A stretch of 64,000 nt of DNA from Christiangramia echinicola DSM 19838 (lineage in GTDB: Bacteria > Bacteroidota > Bacteroidia > Flavobacteriales > Flavobacteriaceae). The notes under the pieces were generated by a model that was not told the origin of the DNA, did not search any database, and was given only the letters and a program-made list of their open reading frames with translations. Within the stretch, counting starts at the first letter, position 1; the number at the start of each line of letters is the position of its first letter. The position numbers and the translations under genes are program-made. Below are positions 54,012 through 62,985 of this stretch, one piece after another. The stretch is from NCBI RefSeq assembly GCF_000423065.1, contig NZ_AUHG01000018.1, positions 1-64,000 of the forward strand. The letters are read 5' to 3'.

Positions 54012-54800
54012 TTAAGCTGCTCCTACTTTTACATATTTCGATCTCGGAAGGTTTTTTACATTCTGAAAAACTGTTTGCAAAGCATTCGCTTCCCGAACCA
54101 CCTCACCAATGACTATAATGGCAGGTGCGCCCAATTGTTTTTCTGAAACGATATTTTCAATCGTTTTGATAGTCCCAAAACCTGACTGCTCATTTACCGT
54201 AGTTCCATTTTGGATAATTCCTACGGGAATATCTTCCTTTCCGAAACCACTAAAAACCTCTACGATTTCTTTCAGTTTTCCCATTCCCATGAGAATCACC
54301 ACAGTTGCTGTGGATTGTGCGGCTAAACGAACATCATTCGATATTTTTCGCTGGGAAGTAGTTCCTGTAATCACCCAGAAACTTTCTGAAGTTCCTCTTT
54401 GTGTGAGCGGAATACCAACATTGGCCGGCACCGCGATCGAAGAGGTGATTCCTGAGACCACCGCCGTTTCCAATCCATGTTTCCTGGCATAGTTGATCTC
54501 TTCAGATCCCCTTCCGAAAATAAAAGGATCTCCTCCTTTAAGTCTTACCACATGTCCTCGCTCCCGGGCATATTTTACGATCAATTCATTGATCTCTTCC
54601 TGAGGAAGGCGATGTTTATCCTTTCGTTTTCCCACAAAAATATGTCTCGCTTGGGGTGCATATTCCAATAGGTCTATATTGATAAGGGCATCATACAGAA
54701 TTACGTTAGCCGACTTTAAAGTATTCAAAGCCTTTACCGTGATCAATTCCGGATCTCCCGGCCCGGCGCCTACAACCGTAAGTTTTGGTGAATTAAACAT
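54012..54800 (-). CDS. cobA: Uroporphyrinogen-III C-methyltransferase
   Basis: 262 residues from the ATG at 54800 (MFNSPKLTVVGAGPGDPELI). The longer frame from 54827 lies inside the sulfite reductase gene. The start overlaps that gene's end by 8 bp. SAM-binding blocks are VGAGPGDPELITVKA, LKGGDPFIFGRGSEEI and GITSSIAVPANVGIPLTQRG. It converts uroporphyrinogen III to precorrin-2, the first step to siroheme. Confidence 0.95.
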   Translation of the reverse strand: MFNSPKLTVVGAGPGDPELITVKALNTLKSANVILYDALINIDLLEYAPQARHIFVGKRKDKHRLPQEEINELIVKYARERGHVVRLKGGDPFIFGRGSEEINYARKHGLETAVVSGITSSIAVPANVGIPLTQRGTSESFWVITGTTSQRKISNDVRLAAQSTATVVILMGMGKLKEIVEVFSGFGKEDIPVGIIQNGTTVNEQSGFGTIKTIENIVSEKQLGAPAIIVIGEVVREANALQTVFQNVKNLPRSKYVKVGAA

Positions 54801-56886
54801 TCTGTACCTCCTTCGTTCTATAAGCATCCACTCTATTCAGAAATAACTGCGCATCCTCTAAATACTTGCTGGCAAAGTCTTCGCTGGGTTCATGCTGGTT
54901 TAACTGGTATGCAAATTCTTTAAATGTGGTCGCTAGATCGATCTTGCCGGTTTCAACAAATAGTTCATCAAATTGAGCAATGATTCCAGCCTGAGTATTC
55001 GTCTTTACATCTTCAGCCAGCAGCAAGGCTTTCGCTGAATTTACTATCGAAGTGTACGCGTGATAAATACTATCTGCCCAGTCCTTTCGTTCCATCGCAG
55101 ATTTCGCATTATCGATCTTTTCTTCACTTTCGAATAAAAGGGTCGCAATTAGATCTATCACAACCCCAGCACATTCTCCTACTCCAACAGCTTTGATATA
55201 AGGCGATTCATGCCCCCAATCCACAAAGTCATTTTCGGTAAGATTGGAAGTATCAGCCAGGTCTTTCAGCAGATCATAGAAATAGGTCTTTTCTTTTCGA
55301 TCATAGTATTCCACGAATTTTTCATCCTGTTCTGAATTGGCTTCAAAATCATTTAACAATACGCGAAGAGCTTCCGGACCACGTTTACTGGGAACCTTTA
55401 CCAGTTTATCAGCAAATCTCCCCTGACCATTTCCTAAAGTTCCGCCACCCAGCAATACCTGAAGTGCCGGAGCAACCGTTTTCCCGACTTTTATAGACAT
55501 ACCCTGGAAGCCGATTTCAGCCATATTATGCTGGCCGCAGGCATTCATACATCCGCTGATCTTTATGGTGATATCCTTTCCATTCGTGAATTGTGGATAT
55601 TCTTCCTTTAGAACATCTTCCAGCACATCGGCGATTCCGGTACTGCTAGCAATTCCCAGATTACAGGTATCGGTTCCCGGGCAGGCCGTAATATCTACGG
55701 TTTTATTATAGCCGGTTTCTGCATAGCCCAGCTTTTTTAATTCTGAATAAAAGAAAGGAAGAAATTCTTCACGTACATGACGTATCAGAATATCCTGTCT
55801 TAGGGTTAATCTTATTTCGTTTCCGGCATATTTCTTTACCAGACCTGCCAGCTGTCTCGCGCCACCAGTATAAAAATCCCCTAACGGAACCCGAATTCCA
55901 ATAGCGAATAAGCCTTCCTGCTTCTGGGCAGACACATTGGTTTTCTTCCAGTTTTCGAATTCTTTCTCATCGCCAATTTCTACAGAAGGAACTTCTACAT
56001 CCTGCAAAGGCGGGGCTGCTTCAAATTTCTCAATTTCAAATTTTGGTTGCTTCTGAGAAAGGGCCGTCTTCTGTTCCTCGACCAGCTTCATAAAAGCTTC
56101 TTTTCCGATATCCTTCAGAAGGAATTTCATTCTTGCTTTTAATCGTTTTGCACGTTCACCATGACGATCAAAAACCCGCAGAACACCTTCAATTAGAGGT
56201 ATGATCTCTTCCGCAGGTAAAAAGTCATATAACTCATCTGCATGCCGGGGTTGTGAGCCCAGACCGCCACCAAGCATTACTTTGAATCCGCGTTTTCCGT
56301 CCTTCAGTTTGGCGATAAAACCAAGATCATGTATATAACTAAGGGCAGTATCTTCATCTGAAGAAGAAAAGGACATCTTAAATTTTCTACCCATTTCCTG
56401 GCAAATAGGATTACGAAGAAAAAATTGAAATACAGCGTGTGCATATGGTGAGACATCGAAAGGCTCGTTGGGATCTATCCCAGCGGTTGGCGAAGCTGTA
56501 ATATTTCTTACCGTATTCCCGCAGGCTTCCCTAAGAGTAACATCATCTTTTTCCAGTTGCGCCCAAAGCTCGGGAGTCCTGTCCAGACTCACGTAATGGA
56601 TCTGGATATCCTGTCTGGTTGTAATATGCAGCCGACCTTTGGAATACTCATCTGAAACATTAGCGATCCGGTGTAATTGTTCTGAAGTTACCTTTCCAAA
56701 CGGCAGTTTTATACGAACCATTTGAACTCCAGACTGTCGCTGTCCATAGACTCCACGTGCCAGGCGCAGGCTACGAAATTTCTCTTCATCAGCCTTTCCT
56801 TCGCGAAAAAGCCTGATCTTTTTTTCTAAATCCAGGATATCTTTCTCGACAACGGGATTTTCAATTTCGGTTCTAAAACTTTGCAT
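54793..56886 (-). CDS. Assimilatory sulfite reductase (siroheme, ferredoxin type) with C-terminal HEPN domain
   Basis: 697 residues. The duplicated nitrite/sulfite reductase core (about 1-540) has TTRQDIQIHYV and LRQDILIRHV, and the siroheme/4Fe-4S ligands C-x5-C (ACPGTDTCNLG) and C-x3-C (GCMNACGQHN). About 120 C-terminal residues (EKIDNAKSAMERKDWADSIY, HAYTSIVNSAKALLL) look like a HEPN domain; the R-x4-6-H nuclease motif was not seen. Sulfite and not nitrite is the likely substrate, judged from cysH and the met genes. An attenuator with a Cys/Met leader precedes it. Confidence 0.9.
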   Translation of the reverse strand: MQSFRTEIENPVVEKDILDLEKKIRLFREGKADEEKFRSLRLARGVYGQRQSGVQMVRIKLPFGKVTSEQLHRIANVSDEYSKGRLHITTRQDIQIHYVSLDRTPELWAQLEKDDVTLREACGNTVRNITASPTAGIDPNEPFDVSPYAHAVFQFFLRNPICQEMGRKFKMSFSSSDEDTALSYIHDLGFIAKLKDGKRGFKVMLGGGLGSQPRHADELYDFLPAEEIIPLIEGVLRVFDRHGERAKRLKARMKFLLKDIGKEAFMKLVEEQKTALSQKQPKFEIEKFEAAPPLQDVEVPSVEIGDEKEFENWKKTNVSAQKQEGLFAIGIRVPLGDFYTGGARQLAGLVKKYAGNEIRLTLRQDILIRHVREEFLPFFYSELKKLGYAETGYNKTVDITACPGTDTCNLGIASSTGIADVLEDVLKEEYPQFTNGKDITIKISGCMNACGQHNMAEIGFQGMSIKVGKTVAPALQVLLGGGTLGNGQGRFADKLVKVPSKRGPEALRVLLNDFEANSEQDEKFVEYYDRKEKTYFYDLLKDLADTSNLTENDFVDWGHESPYIKAVGVGECAGVVIDLIATLLFESEEKIDNAKSAMERKDWADSIYHAYTSIVNSAKALLLAEDVKTNTQAGIIAQFDELFVETGKIDLATTFKEFAYQLNQHEPSEDFASKYLEDAQLFLNRVDAYRTKEVQNV

Positions 56887-56904
56887 GATCTTGATTATTT
56901 AAAT

Positions 56905-56945
56905 GAAAAAAGTCCTTTTAAGAATGACACTTAAAAGGACTTTTT
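56905..56945 (-). terminator. Attenuator terminator before sulfite reductase
   Basis: AAAAGTCCTTTTAAG, a 7- to 8-base loop and CTTAAAAGGACTTTT form a long stem on the minus strand followed by T. It lies between the leader peptide and the sulfite reductase ATG. The leader's stop region carries CTTAGAAG, which can replace CTTAAAAG of the 3' arm. Confidence 0.88.
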
Positions 56946-56970
56946 ATAATTCAGTTTATAAAATGGACTT

Positions 56971-57033
56971 CTAAGTATGAGGCGAATAGCACATACACAT
57001 ATAACAAATGATATTTTTAAGATATTGGATCAT
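56971..57033 (-). CDS. Cys/Met-rich attenuation leader peptide of the sulfite reductase gene
   Basis: A 20-codon frame (ATG at 57033, TAG at 56971-56973) encodes MIQYLKNIICYMCMCYSPHT. Three Cys and two internal Met codons lie within six positions of one another. An in-frame ATG at 57054 overlaps the cysH stop. Its last codons (CTTAGAAG, 56968-56975) can pair with CTTTTAAG in the 5' arm of the next terminator. It resembles Cys-rich uORF leaders described in mycobacteria, but the function here is an inference from codons and structure. Confidence 0.78.
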   Translation of the reverse strand: MIQYLKNIICYMCMCYSPHT

Positions 57034-57046
57034 AGTTCTTTCAGGC

Positions 57047-57706
57047 TTATGCATGTAAACCGCACTCTCTATTAGATAATACTTTTGTAGGATCGAAATA
57101 TTTAAATTCGTTCGGTAATTTATTTTTTTTGAGATATTCGTCCAGCTTTTCATCGCTCCAGTGGTAAAAAGGACTCACTTTAAGTAAGCCGTCTTTACTA
57201 TAACTCAGGATATCTATACTATCTCGAAAAGCTGTCTGACCCTTTCTAAGATTCGTAAACCACACATCTGGTTGTTCAAGTGCCATTGCTCTTTGAAAAG
57301 GTTCTAATTTCACCTGTTTGGTATATTCTTCGTGCAATGGACTATTCACATCCGGAATACCATTATTCAAGGCATCTCTGTAAGCTGCGGTTTGTTTCGG
57401 GGTATATAATTTGACATTCAAATTAAGCTGCTTTATTACTTCATCTGCATGCCTGTAGGTTTGAGGAGTATTATAACCTGTATCGCACCATACCACGGTA
57501 GTATCCGGTTTTTCAGTAATTACCGCGTGTAAAATTGCCGCCTCGTATGGCCGAAAATTCGTTGTGATCACGGGTTTTCTGCTATTTACCAATACCCATC
57601 TAATCACTTCTGGAGGGTCTATCCCCTTTAGCTGACTGTTCAAAGCCTTTAATTCTTTTGCCGAATACTTTCTCATAATCCCTCTTTTTTCCAAAGTCGC
57701 TTCCAT
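57047..57706 (-). CDS. cysH: Phosphoadenosine phosphosulfate (or APS) reductase
   Basis: 219 residues. PAPS-reductase blocks are VITTNFRPYEAAILH, VWCDTGYNTPQTYRHAD, WFTNLRKGQTAFR and the catalytic C-terminal motif RECGLH. The two Cys pairs (CC...CxxC) that ligate the 4Fe-4S cluster of APS reductases are not seen, so PAPS may be preferred. It produces sulfite for the next gene. ATP sulfurylase genes (cysD, cysN), often adjacent in flavobacteria, are absent from the window. Confidence 0.92.
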   Translation of the reverse strand: MEATLEKRGIMRKYSAKELKALNSQLKGIDPPEVIRWVLVNSRKPVITTNFRPYEAAILHAVITEKPDTTVVWCDTGYNTPQTYRHADEVIKQLNLNVKLYTPKQTAAYRDALNNGIPDVNSPLHEEYTKQVKLEPFQRAMALEQPDVWFTNLRKGQTAFRDSIDILSYSKDGLLKVSPFYHWSDEKLDEYLKKNKLPNEFKYFDPTKVLSNRECGLHA

Positions 57707-57810
57707 AAAACTATAATCCTATCGGTTTACTAGGTTTTAAGCAAAACTAAACTTCGCCTGTTTAAACACCAATTATTTCCTTAATAAAAATCTTATTTTA
57801 ACACTTCAGG

Positions 57811-58227
57811 CTATTGCGTGATAGCAATATCTTCCAAAGTGTTTTCACCAAGTACATTTAGTGAAGCATCCCTCACCTGTATCATCAGTTTATGAACTGA
57901 ACAGGTATTCTCATCAGGACAATCATCACACTTTTCATAATAATTAAGGCTAACGCAGGGAACCATTGCGATAGGCCCTTCTAAAACCCGGATCACTGCG
58001 GTCATTTTTATTTCCTGAGGTTCTTTTATTAAATAATAACCTCCGCCTTTACCCTTTTTCGAGCCTAGAAATCCTGATTTTCTGAGTTCCAGCATAATAC
58101 TCTCCAGGAACTTCTGAGAAATATTCTCACTTTCAGATATCTCTGAGGCCTGGACCGGATTCCTGTCCTTTTTTCTGGCGATGTACGCCAGTGCCTTAAT
58201 TCCGTACTTGGTCTTTTTGGAAAGCAT
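57811..58227 (-). CDS. Rrf2 family transcriptional regulator
   Basis: 138 residues. The winged HTH is at the N-terminus (TKYGIKALAYIARK, KFLESIMLELRKSGFLGSKKG, GGGYYL). Four cysteines (91, 100, 103, 109) lie in PCVSLNYYEKCDDCPDENTC, the region that binds an Fe-S cluster in IscR/NsrR, though the spacing is different. Family members include IscR and the cysteine regulator CymR. Embedded between metZ and cysH, it likely regulates sulfur assimilation; the signal (cluster, O-acetylserine or other) is unknown. Confidence 0.9.
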   Translation of the reverse strand: MLSKKTKYGIKALAYIARKKDRNPVQASEISESENISQKFLESIMLELRKSGFLGSKKGKGGGYYLIKEPQEIKMTAVIRVLEGPIAMVPCVSLNYYEKCDDCPDENTCSVHKLMIQVRDASLNVLGENTLEDIAITQ

Positions 58228-58259
58228 AGGACGAATATAAAATATTCCCTTTGCTTTCT

Positions 58260-59477
58260 CTAATTGTTCAACGCGTTTTTTAAATCCTTAATTATATCAT
58301 CTATATGTTCCAATCCAACGGAGATCCTTACAAGTCCGTCGCTAATTCCCGCATCCAGACGCTCACTTTCACTAAGCTTACTATGAGTTGTAGAAGCCGG
58401 ATGCGTAACTATGGTCCTGGTATCCCCGAGATTTGCCGACCTGCTGCAAAGCTGAAGTCGGTCAATAAATCTTCTACCAGCTTCTATTCCTCCTTTTATT
58501 TCGAAGGCGACCACATTCCCTCCTAGTTTCATCTGTTTTTTGGCAATTTCATATTGCGGATGAGATCTTAAAAATGGATATTTCACATTTTCAGTTTCGT
58601 CCAGGGTTTCCAGAAACTCAGCCACTTTTAAGGCATTTTCGCAATGCCTTTCTAAACGAACCGGAAGGGTTTCCAGGCTTTTAGAAAGTATCCAGGCATT
58701 GAAAGGAGAAAGTGCCGGCCCTGTATTTCTACTGAAAAGATAAATTTCCCGAATTAGATCTTCTCTACCTACAGTGACTCCACCAAGGACCCTACCCTGC
58801 CCGTCTATTAATTTAGTAGCCGAATGTAGTACCAGGTCTGCCCCAAATTTTATCGGATTCTGTAAATACGGAGTTGCAAAACAGTTATCGATGATCAGAA
58901 TCAGATCATGCTTTCTGGCAATTTCACCCAGATATTCCAGATCCAGAATATCAACTCCGGGATTGGTTGGAGATTCTGCAAAAAGGACTTTGGTTTCCGG
59001 TTTAATTAGTGCTAGAATATCTTCAGGTTGATTCACATCAAAATAGGAATGTGAAATATTCCACTTCGGAAAATACTTCGTAAACAAGCCATGGGTAGAA
59101 CCAAAAACCGATCTTGCCGCCACAATATGATCTCCACTATTCAGCAAAGCCGCCAGGGTGGAAAATACAGCCGCCATACCAGTAGCAAAAGCGTAGCCTC
59201 CTTCTGCGCCTTCCATCTTCACAATTTTCTCCACAAGTTCTGAAGTATTCGGATTGGTAAATCGGCTATAGATATTACGTTCTTTCTCTTCGGCAAAACT
59301 CGCTCTCATATCTTCTGAATCTTCAAAGACATAACTTGAAGTAAGAAAAAGCGGCACAGAGTGCTCCTGAAATTGAGTTCTTTCACTTTGGGTTCTTACA
59401 GCAATCGTCTCAAAATTCTCCTGAGAATAGGCGTTTCCGTTTATTTGTTCTGTCCCGATAGCTTGTAGGTTTTCCAT
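58260..59477 (-). CDS. metZ: Trans-sulfuration PLP enzyme, O-succinylhomoserine sulfhydrylase-like
   Basis: 405 residues of the Cys/Met metabolism PLP family. The PLP Lys is in LHSATKLIDGQGR, and YSRFTNPNTSE, ATGMAAVFSTL and AESPTNPGVDI are typical. The HSATK...GRVLGG form favours MetZ, which makes homocysteine from an acylated homoserine and sulfide. Cystathionine gamma-synthase is the alternative. A second enzyme of this family, metY, is three genes upstream in the same series, so the two may use different acyl groups or act under different conditions. Confidence 0.87.
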   Translation of the reverse strand: MENLQAIGTEQINGNAYSQENFETIAVRTQSERTQFQEHSVPLFLTSSYVFEDSEDMRASFAEEKERNIYSRFTNPNTSELVEKIVKMEGAEGGYAFATGMAAVFSTLAALLNSGDHIVAARSVFGSTHGLFTKYFPKWNISHSYFDVNQPEDILALIKPETKVLFAESPTNPGVDILDLEYLGEIARKHDLILIIDNCFATPYLQNPIKFGADLVLHSATKLIDGQGRVLGGVTVGREDLIREIYLFSRNTGPALSPFNAWILSKSLETLPVRLERHCENALKVAEFLETLDETENVKYPFLRSHPQYEIAKKQMKLGGNVVAFEIKGGIEAGRRFIDRLQLCSRSANLGDTRTIVTHPASTTHSKLSESERLDAGISDGLVRISVGLEHIDDIIKDLKNALNN

Positions 59478-59483
59478 CTTATT

Positions 59484-60557
59484 TTAATTTAATCGTTCAG
59501 ATATTTTTAAAATATCTCCAAATACTCCCCTTGCAGTCACCTCTGCCCCAGCACCGGCTCCTCGAATCACCAAAGGCTGATCTTTATAGGATTCGGTATA
59601 GATCTCAAAAACATTATCGGCTCCTTCAATTTGTCCCAGAACTGAGGATTTTGGTTCATTGATAAGTTTTGCTTCCAGTTCCCCGGTTTCGGCATTTAAT
59701 TCACCTATATATCGCAGAACATCATTGGTAAGTTTCTTAGTTTTAAAATTCCTAAAATGAACATCCAGTTCTCCAGTTCTTTTGTTGAACTCATCCAAAG
59801 TTGTATTTCCATTCAATTGCTTCGGAATTAAAGACTGGATCTTTACTTCTTCAAATTCCTTTTGCAATTCCAGTTCACGGGCAAGAATGAGCAATTTTCT
59901 ACCAACATCCTTTCCACTCAGGTCTACCCTTGCATCAGGTTCAGTATACCCCAATACACCTGCTTCCTTAAGCACTTCTGAAAATTCTTTTTCTTCTTCA
60001 GAATACGTATTGAAAATATAACTCAGGGAACCAGAAAAAACTCCTCTTATTCTCGTCACTTTCTCTCCGGAAAGGTGCAGAATTCTCAAAGTTTCGACTA
60101 TCGGAAGTCCTGCACCAACATTGGTTTCGTAAATGAACTTCTTGTTATTTTTCTTCAGTTCTTCTCTCAACTTTCTATAAAATTCGGTAGACAGGGTATT
60201 AGCAACTTTATTAGCCGCGATAATATGACTTCCGGAATTTATCAGCGAGATGTAATTTTCTGGAAATTCGTCACTGGCCGTTGTATCTATGGAAACAAGA
60301 TTCTCAAAATCATTTCTTCTGAAATACTCCTGAATATCCTCAAAAGAATAGCGCTGCGAATTAGTTTTGAACCCGTTATTCCAACCAGATTTTATCCCGT
60401 TTGGGTTTAGAAAAGCATGGGAAGAATCTGCCACCAGGATCACTTTTACAATGATGCCTGATGATTTCTTCAGATGTTCCTCAGATTTGGCAAGTTGTTC
60501 CAGCAGTTTGCTGCCTACTTTACCCGGCCCAAACAGAGCGAGATGAATCGTTTTCAT
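59484..60557 (-). CDS. hom: Homoserine dehydrogenase
   Basis: 357 residues, matching the C-terminal half of ThrA/MetL. The NAD(P) motif is LFGPGKVGSKLLEQL, and ANKVANTLS, YETNVGAGLPIVETLR, GVFSGSLSYIFN, LGYTEPDARVDLSGKDVGRKL and the catalytic Lys in this last block are visible. No aspartokinase or ACT domain is attached. It supplies homoserine for metX, whose 3' end overlaps its start by 38 bp. Confidence 0.92.
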   Translation of the reverse strand: MKTIHLALFGPGKVGSKLLEQLAKSEEHLKKSSGIIVKVILVADSSHAFLNPNGIKSGWNNGFKTNSQRYSFEDIQEYFRRNDFENLVSIDTTASDEFPENYISLINSGSHIIAANKVANTLSTEFYRKLREELKKNNKKFIYETNVGAGLPIVETLRILHLSGEKVTRIRGVFSGSLSYIFNTYSEEEKEFSEVLKEAGVLGYTEPDARVDLSGKDVGRKLLILARELELQKEFEEVKIQSLIPKQLNGNTTLDEFNKRTGELDVHFRNFKTKKLTNDVLRYIGELNAETGELEAKLINEPKSSVLGQIEGADNVFEIYTESYKDQPLVIRGAGAGAEVTARGVFGDILKISERLN

Positions 60558-61533
60558 ATCTTTTTTGTGTTATTTGAAATATTGGTTTTAAAAATTGATT
60601 GAGCTGATCTGTCTCGATCAGAAATGCATCGTGCCCATGAATTGATCTTATTTCATGAATGCTGATATTTGGTTTTAACAGGGATAATTCCACGTAGGTA
60701 TTCCAATTCTCTTCCGCCAAGAAAAACAGATCTGAATTCACTGTTACCAGGTGCACATTCCCCTTGATCCTGTTGGCTGCTTCCAAATAATTTCCGCTGC
60801 CATCACTAATATCAATCGTAGTGAGCAAATGATTCATCAATTTATAAGAAGGAAGCGTGAAGCGGTTCTTCAACTTTTCGCCATGATGCAAAAGCCAGTT
60901 TTCAACTTCAAAACTTTGGTTTTCCTTGTTTCTTTTTCCTTCAAATTTTTGAGCCAGCGAATGCGGAGTCCTGTAAAAGGTCATCGCATGCATACGGGCA
61001 TCATGAACAGGATTAGATGAATTATTCAAAATATGATCCTGTATTCTGCAATTGGCCACCAGCCAGTCGGTAGATTTGTAATCGCAGGCGATCGGAATGA
61101 TATTCTCAGCCAGGTCTGGTTTTAAAACTGCCAGTTCCCAGGCCAGTGCACCACCTATACTTCCACCAATAATGGCAAAAAGCCTGGTAATATTCAGCTT
61201 TTCCAATGCCAGTGACTGAATCTTTGCAATATCTCTTAATCTGAATTCCTTATAATTTTCAAAGAACTGATCTTCGTGACCTTTGAATCCGTTGCCGGGA
61301 ATATTAAAGGCAAGCACGCAGAACTTATCTATCTCGATACATTTATTTTTACCTATAAGATCCTTCCACCATCCTTTGCTTCCTGTAACCAGCGAGTTAC
61401 CGGTTAGGGCATGATTTACCAATATGATCGGGGCCTCTGTTGGCTTTTTTCCGAAGAACTGGTAGCTCAGGTGAATATCCTGAACAGTTCCTGCGGAATT
61501 TTTAAAGTTTTCTATTTTAATCTCTTCAAGCAT
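60520..61533 (-). CDS. metX: Homoserine O-acetyltransferase
   Basis: 337 residues from the ATG at 61533 (MLEEIKIENFKNSAGTV). A frame extension to 61587 covers a hairpin and is not family-like. The alpha/beta-hydrolase fold has VNHALTGNS, nucleophile Ser in IGGSIGGALAWE, Asp in VTVNSDLFFLAEE and His in SIHGHDAFLIE. It activates homoserine with acetyl-CoA (or succinyl-CoA; acyl preference cannot be read with certainty). It lies between metY and hom, all coupled. Confidence 0.9.
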   Translation of the reverse strand: MLEEIKIENFKNSAGTVQDIHLSYQFFGKKPTEAPIILVNHALTGNSLVTGSKGWWKDLIGKNKCIEIDKFCVLAFNIPGNGFKGHEDQFFENYKEFRLRDIAKIQSLALEKLNITRLFAIIGGSIGGALAWELAVLKPDLAENIIPIACDYKSTDWLVANCRIQDHILNNSSNPVHDARMHAMTFYRTPHSLAQKFEGKRNKENQSFEVENWLLHHGEKLKNRFTLPSYKLMNHLLTTIDISDGSGNYLEAANRIKGNVHLVTVNSDLFFLAEENWNTYVELSLLKPNISIHEIRSIHGHDAFLIETDQLNQFLKPIFQITQKRYENDSSRSVWAG

Positions 61534-61546
61534 CTCTTTTAATTTA

Positions 61547-61576
61547 ATCCGGAAAAGGCCTTGACCTTTCCCGGAT
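61547..61576 (-). other. Hairpin between metY and metX
   Basis: A 12-bp stem (ATCCGGGAAAGG with CCTTTTCCGGAT on the minus strand, one G-U) and 6-base loop, with no T run. It may be an RNA processing or stability element within the operon. Confidence 0.45.
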
Positions 61577-61596
61577 CTATTAACCAAACCAACATT

Positions 61597-62889
61597 TTAA
61601 ACCAATGATTTCTTTTTAATTTGCGCAAAGGCCTCCTTGAGATCTGCCTTTAGATCCTCCACATCTTCAAGCCCAACAGAAAGCCGAATTAAGTCTGGAG
61701 TCACTCCCGTAGAAGCTTGCTCCTCTTCAGTTAATTGCTGATGCGTAGTACTTGCCGGGTGAATGATCAGTGATTTTGTATCTCCAATATTTGCCAGAAG
61801 TGAAAATACTTTTGACTCATCTACCACGGTTTTCGCAGCTTCAAATCCTCCTTTTACTCCAAAGGTTACCAGTCCGCTTTGACCTTCCGGAAGATATTCC
61901 TGGGCTAGTTTGTGATATTTACTGGATTTCAGACCTGGATAATTAACCCATTCTACTTCCTCCTGCTCCTGAAGCCATTCAGCAAGTTCCAGAGCATTTT
62001 TACTATGTTCTTTGATCCTGATCTTTAAAGTTTCCAGTCCCTGGATGATCTGGAAAGCGTTGAAAGGACTTAAGGCTGCACCATGATCTCTTAAACCTTC
62101 TATTCTCACTTTGGCGATAAATGCCGCTTCTTCGAGAGCTTCATGATAAACTAGCCCGTGGTATCCTGGTGAAGGCTCGGTGAACTCTGGGAATTTTCCA
62201 TTAGCCCAGTCAAATCTACCTGCATCGATGATCACGCCACCAAGCGCGGTTCCATTTTCGTTTATATATTTAGTTAAAGAATGAATTACGATATCTGCAC
62301 CATGTTCTATAGGATTCAGCAAATAAGGTGTAGCAACCGTATTATCTACAATAAATGGAACTTTAAAAGCTTTAGCTTCCCTGGAAATTCCTTTAAGATC
62401 CAGTACATCCAGTTTAGGATTTCCCACAGATTCAGCGAAGAATACCCGGGTATTTTCCTTTGCTGCTTTGGTGAAATTTTTAGGATCTGAAGGATCTACG
62501 AAAGTGGTAGTGATCCCGAATCTCGGTAATGTATTCTTAAATAGGTTATAAGTCCCTCCGTAAAGACTGTTGGAAGAAACGATATGGTCTCCGGCTTTAA
62601 GTAAAGTAAGTAGCGCTGTATTAGTCGCTGCTGTTCCAGAAGCGGTAACTACCGCTGCTATACCACCTTCCAGCGCCGCCAGCCGCTGTTCCAGAATATC
62701 CAGGGTTGGATTATTGATCCTGGTATAAATAAACCCGGGTTCGGCCAGAGAAAATAGATTTGCCGCGTGATCTGAATTATTGAAAACGTAAGAGGTGGTT
62801 TGATAAATTGGTACTGCTCTTGTTCCACCATTTTGTGTTACATCATGTCCTGCATGTAATGCTTTTGTTGAAAAATTCTTTGTGCTCAT
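61597..62889 (-). CDS. metY: O-acetylhomoserine sulfhydrylase
   Basis: 430 residues, longer than MetB/MetZ as is typical for MetY. The PLP Lys is in HSLTKYINENGTALGG, and HAGHD, AVPIYQTTSYVF, SGTAATNTALLT and SVGNPKLDVLD are characteristic. It makes homocysteine directly from O-acetylhomoserine and sulfide produced by the genes downstream. It is the first gene of the sulfur operon and lies 40 bp after an attenuator hairpin. Confidence 0.93.
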   Translation of the reverse strand: MSTKNFSTKALHAGHDVTQNGGTRAVPIYQTTSYVFNNSDHAANLFSLAEPGFIYTRINNPTLDILEQRLAALEGGIAAVVTASGTAATNTALLTLLKAGDHIVSSNSLYGGTYNLFKNTLPRFGITTTFVDPSDPKNFTKAAKENTRVFFAESVGNPKLDVLDLKGISREAKAFKVPFIVDNTVATPYLLNPIEHGADIVIHSLTKYINENGTALGGVIIDAGRFDWANGKFPEFTEPSPGYHGLVYHEALEEAAFIAKVRIEGLRDHGAALSPFNAFQIIQGLETLKIRIKEHSKNALELAEWLQEQEEVEWVNYPGLKSSKYHKLAQEYLPEGQSGLVTFGVKGGFEAAKTVVDESKVFSLLANIGDTKSLIIHPASTTHQQLTEEEQASTGVTPDLIRLSVGLEDVEDLKADLKEAFAQIKKKSLV

Positions 62890-62928
62890 AATATTGATTT
62901 TAAAAATGTTGATTTTGACCTAATAAAG

Positions 62929-62962
62929 AAGTCCCCCTGATATGCTATTACCAGGGGGACTT
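62929..62962 (-). terminator. Attenuator terminator before metY
   Basis: On the minus strand AAGTCCCCCTG and CAGGGGGACTT form an 11-bp GC-rich stem, followed by TCTTTATT. It is 24 bases after the leader stop codon and 40 before metY. Confidence 0.85.
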
Positions 62963-62985
62963 TTTGAATTGAACTTTATAACTAA

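Noticed and set aside
54109-54492. 127-codon plus-strand frame opposite cobA
   Set aside because: Antisense shadow of a well-supported gene with no recognisable protein.
56971-57153. 60-codon minus-strand frame around the Cys/Met leader
   Set aside because: Its first half is only an alternative frame of cysH; the short leader from 57033 is the part with features of its own.
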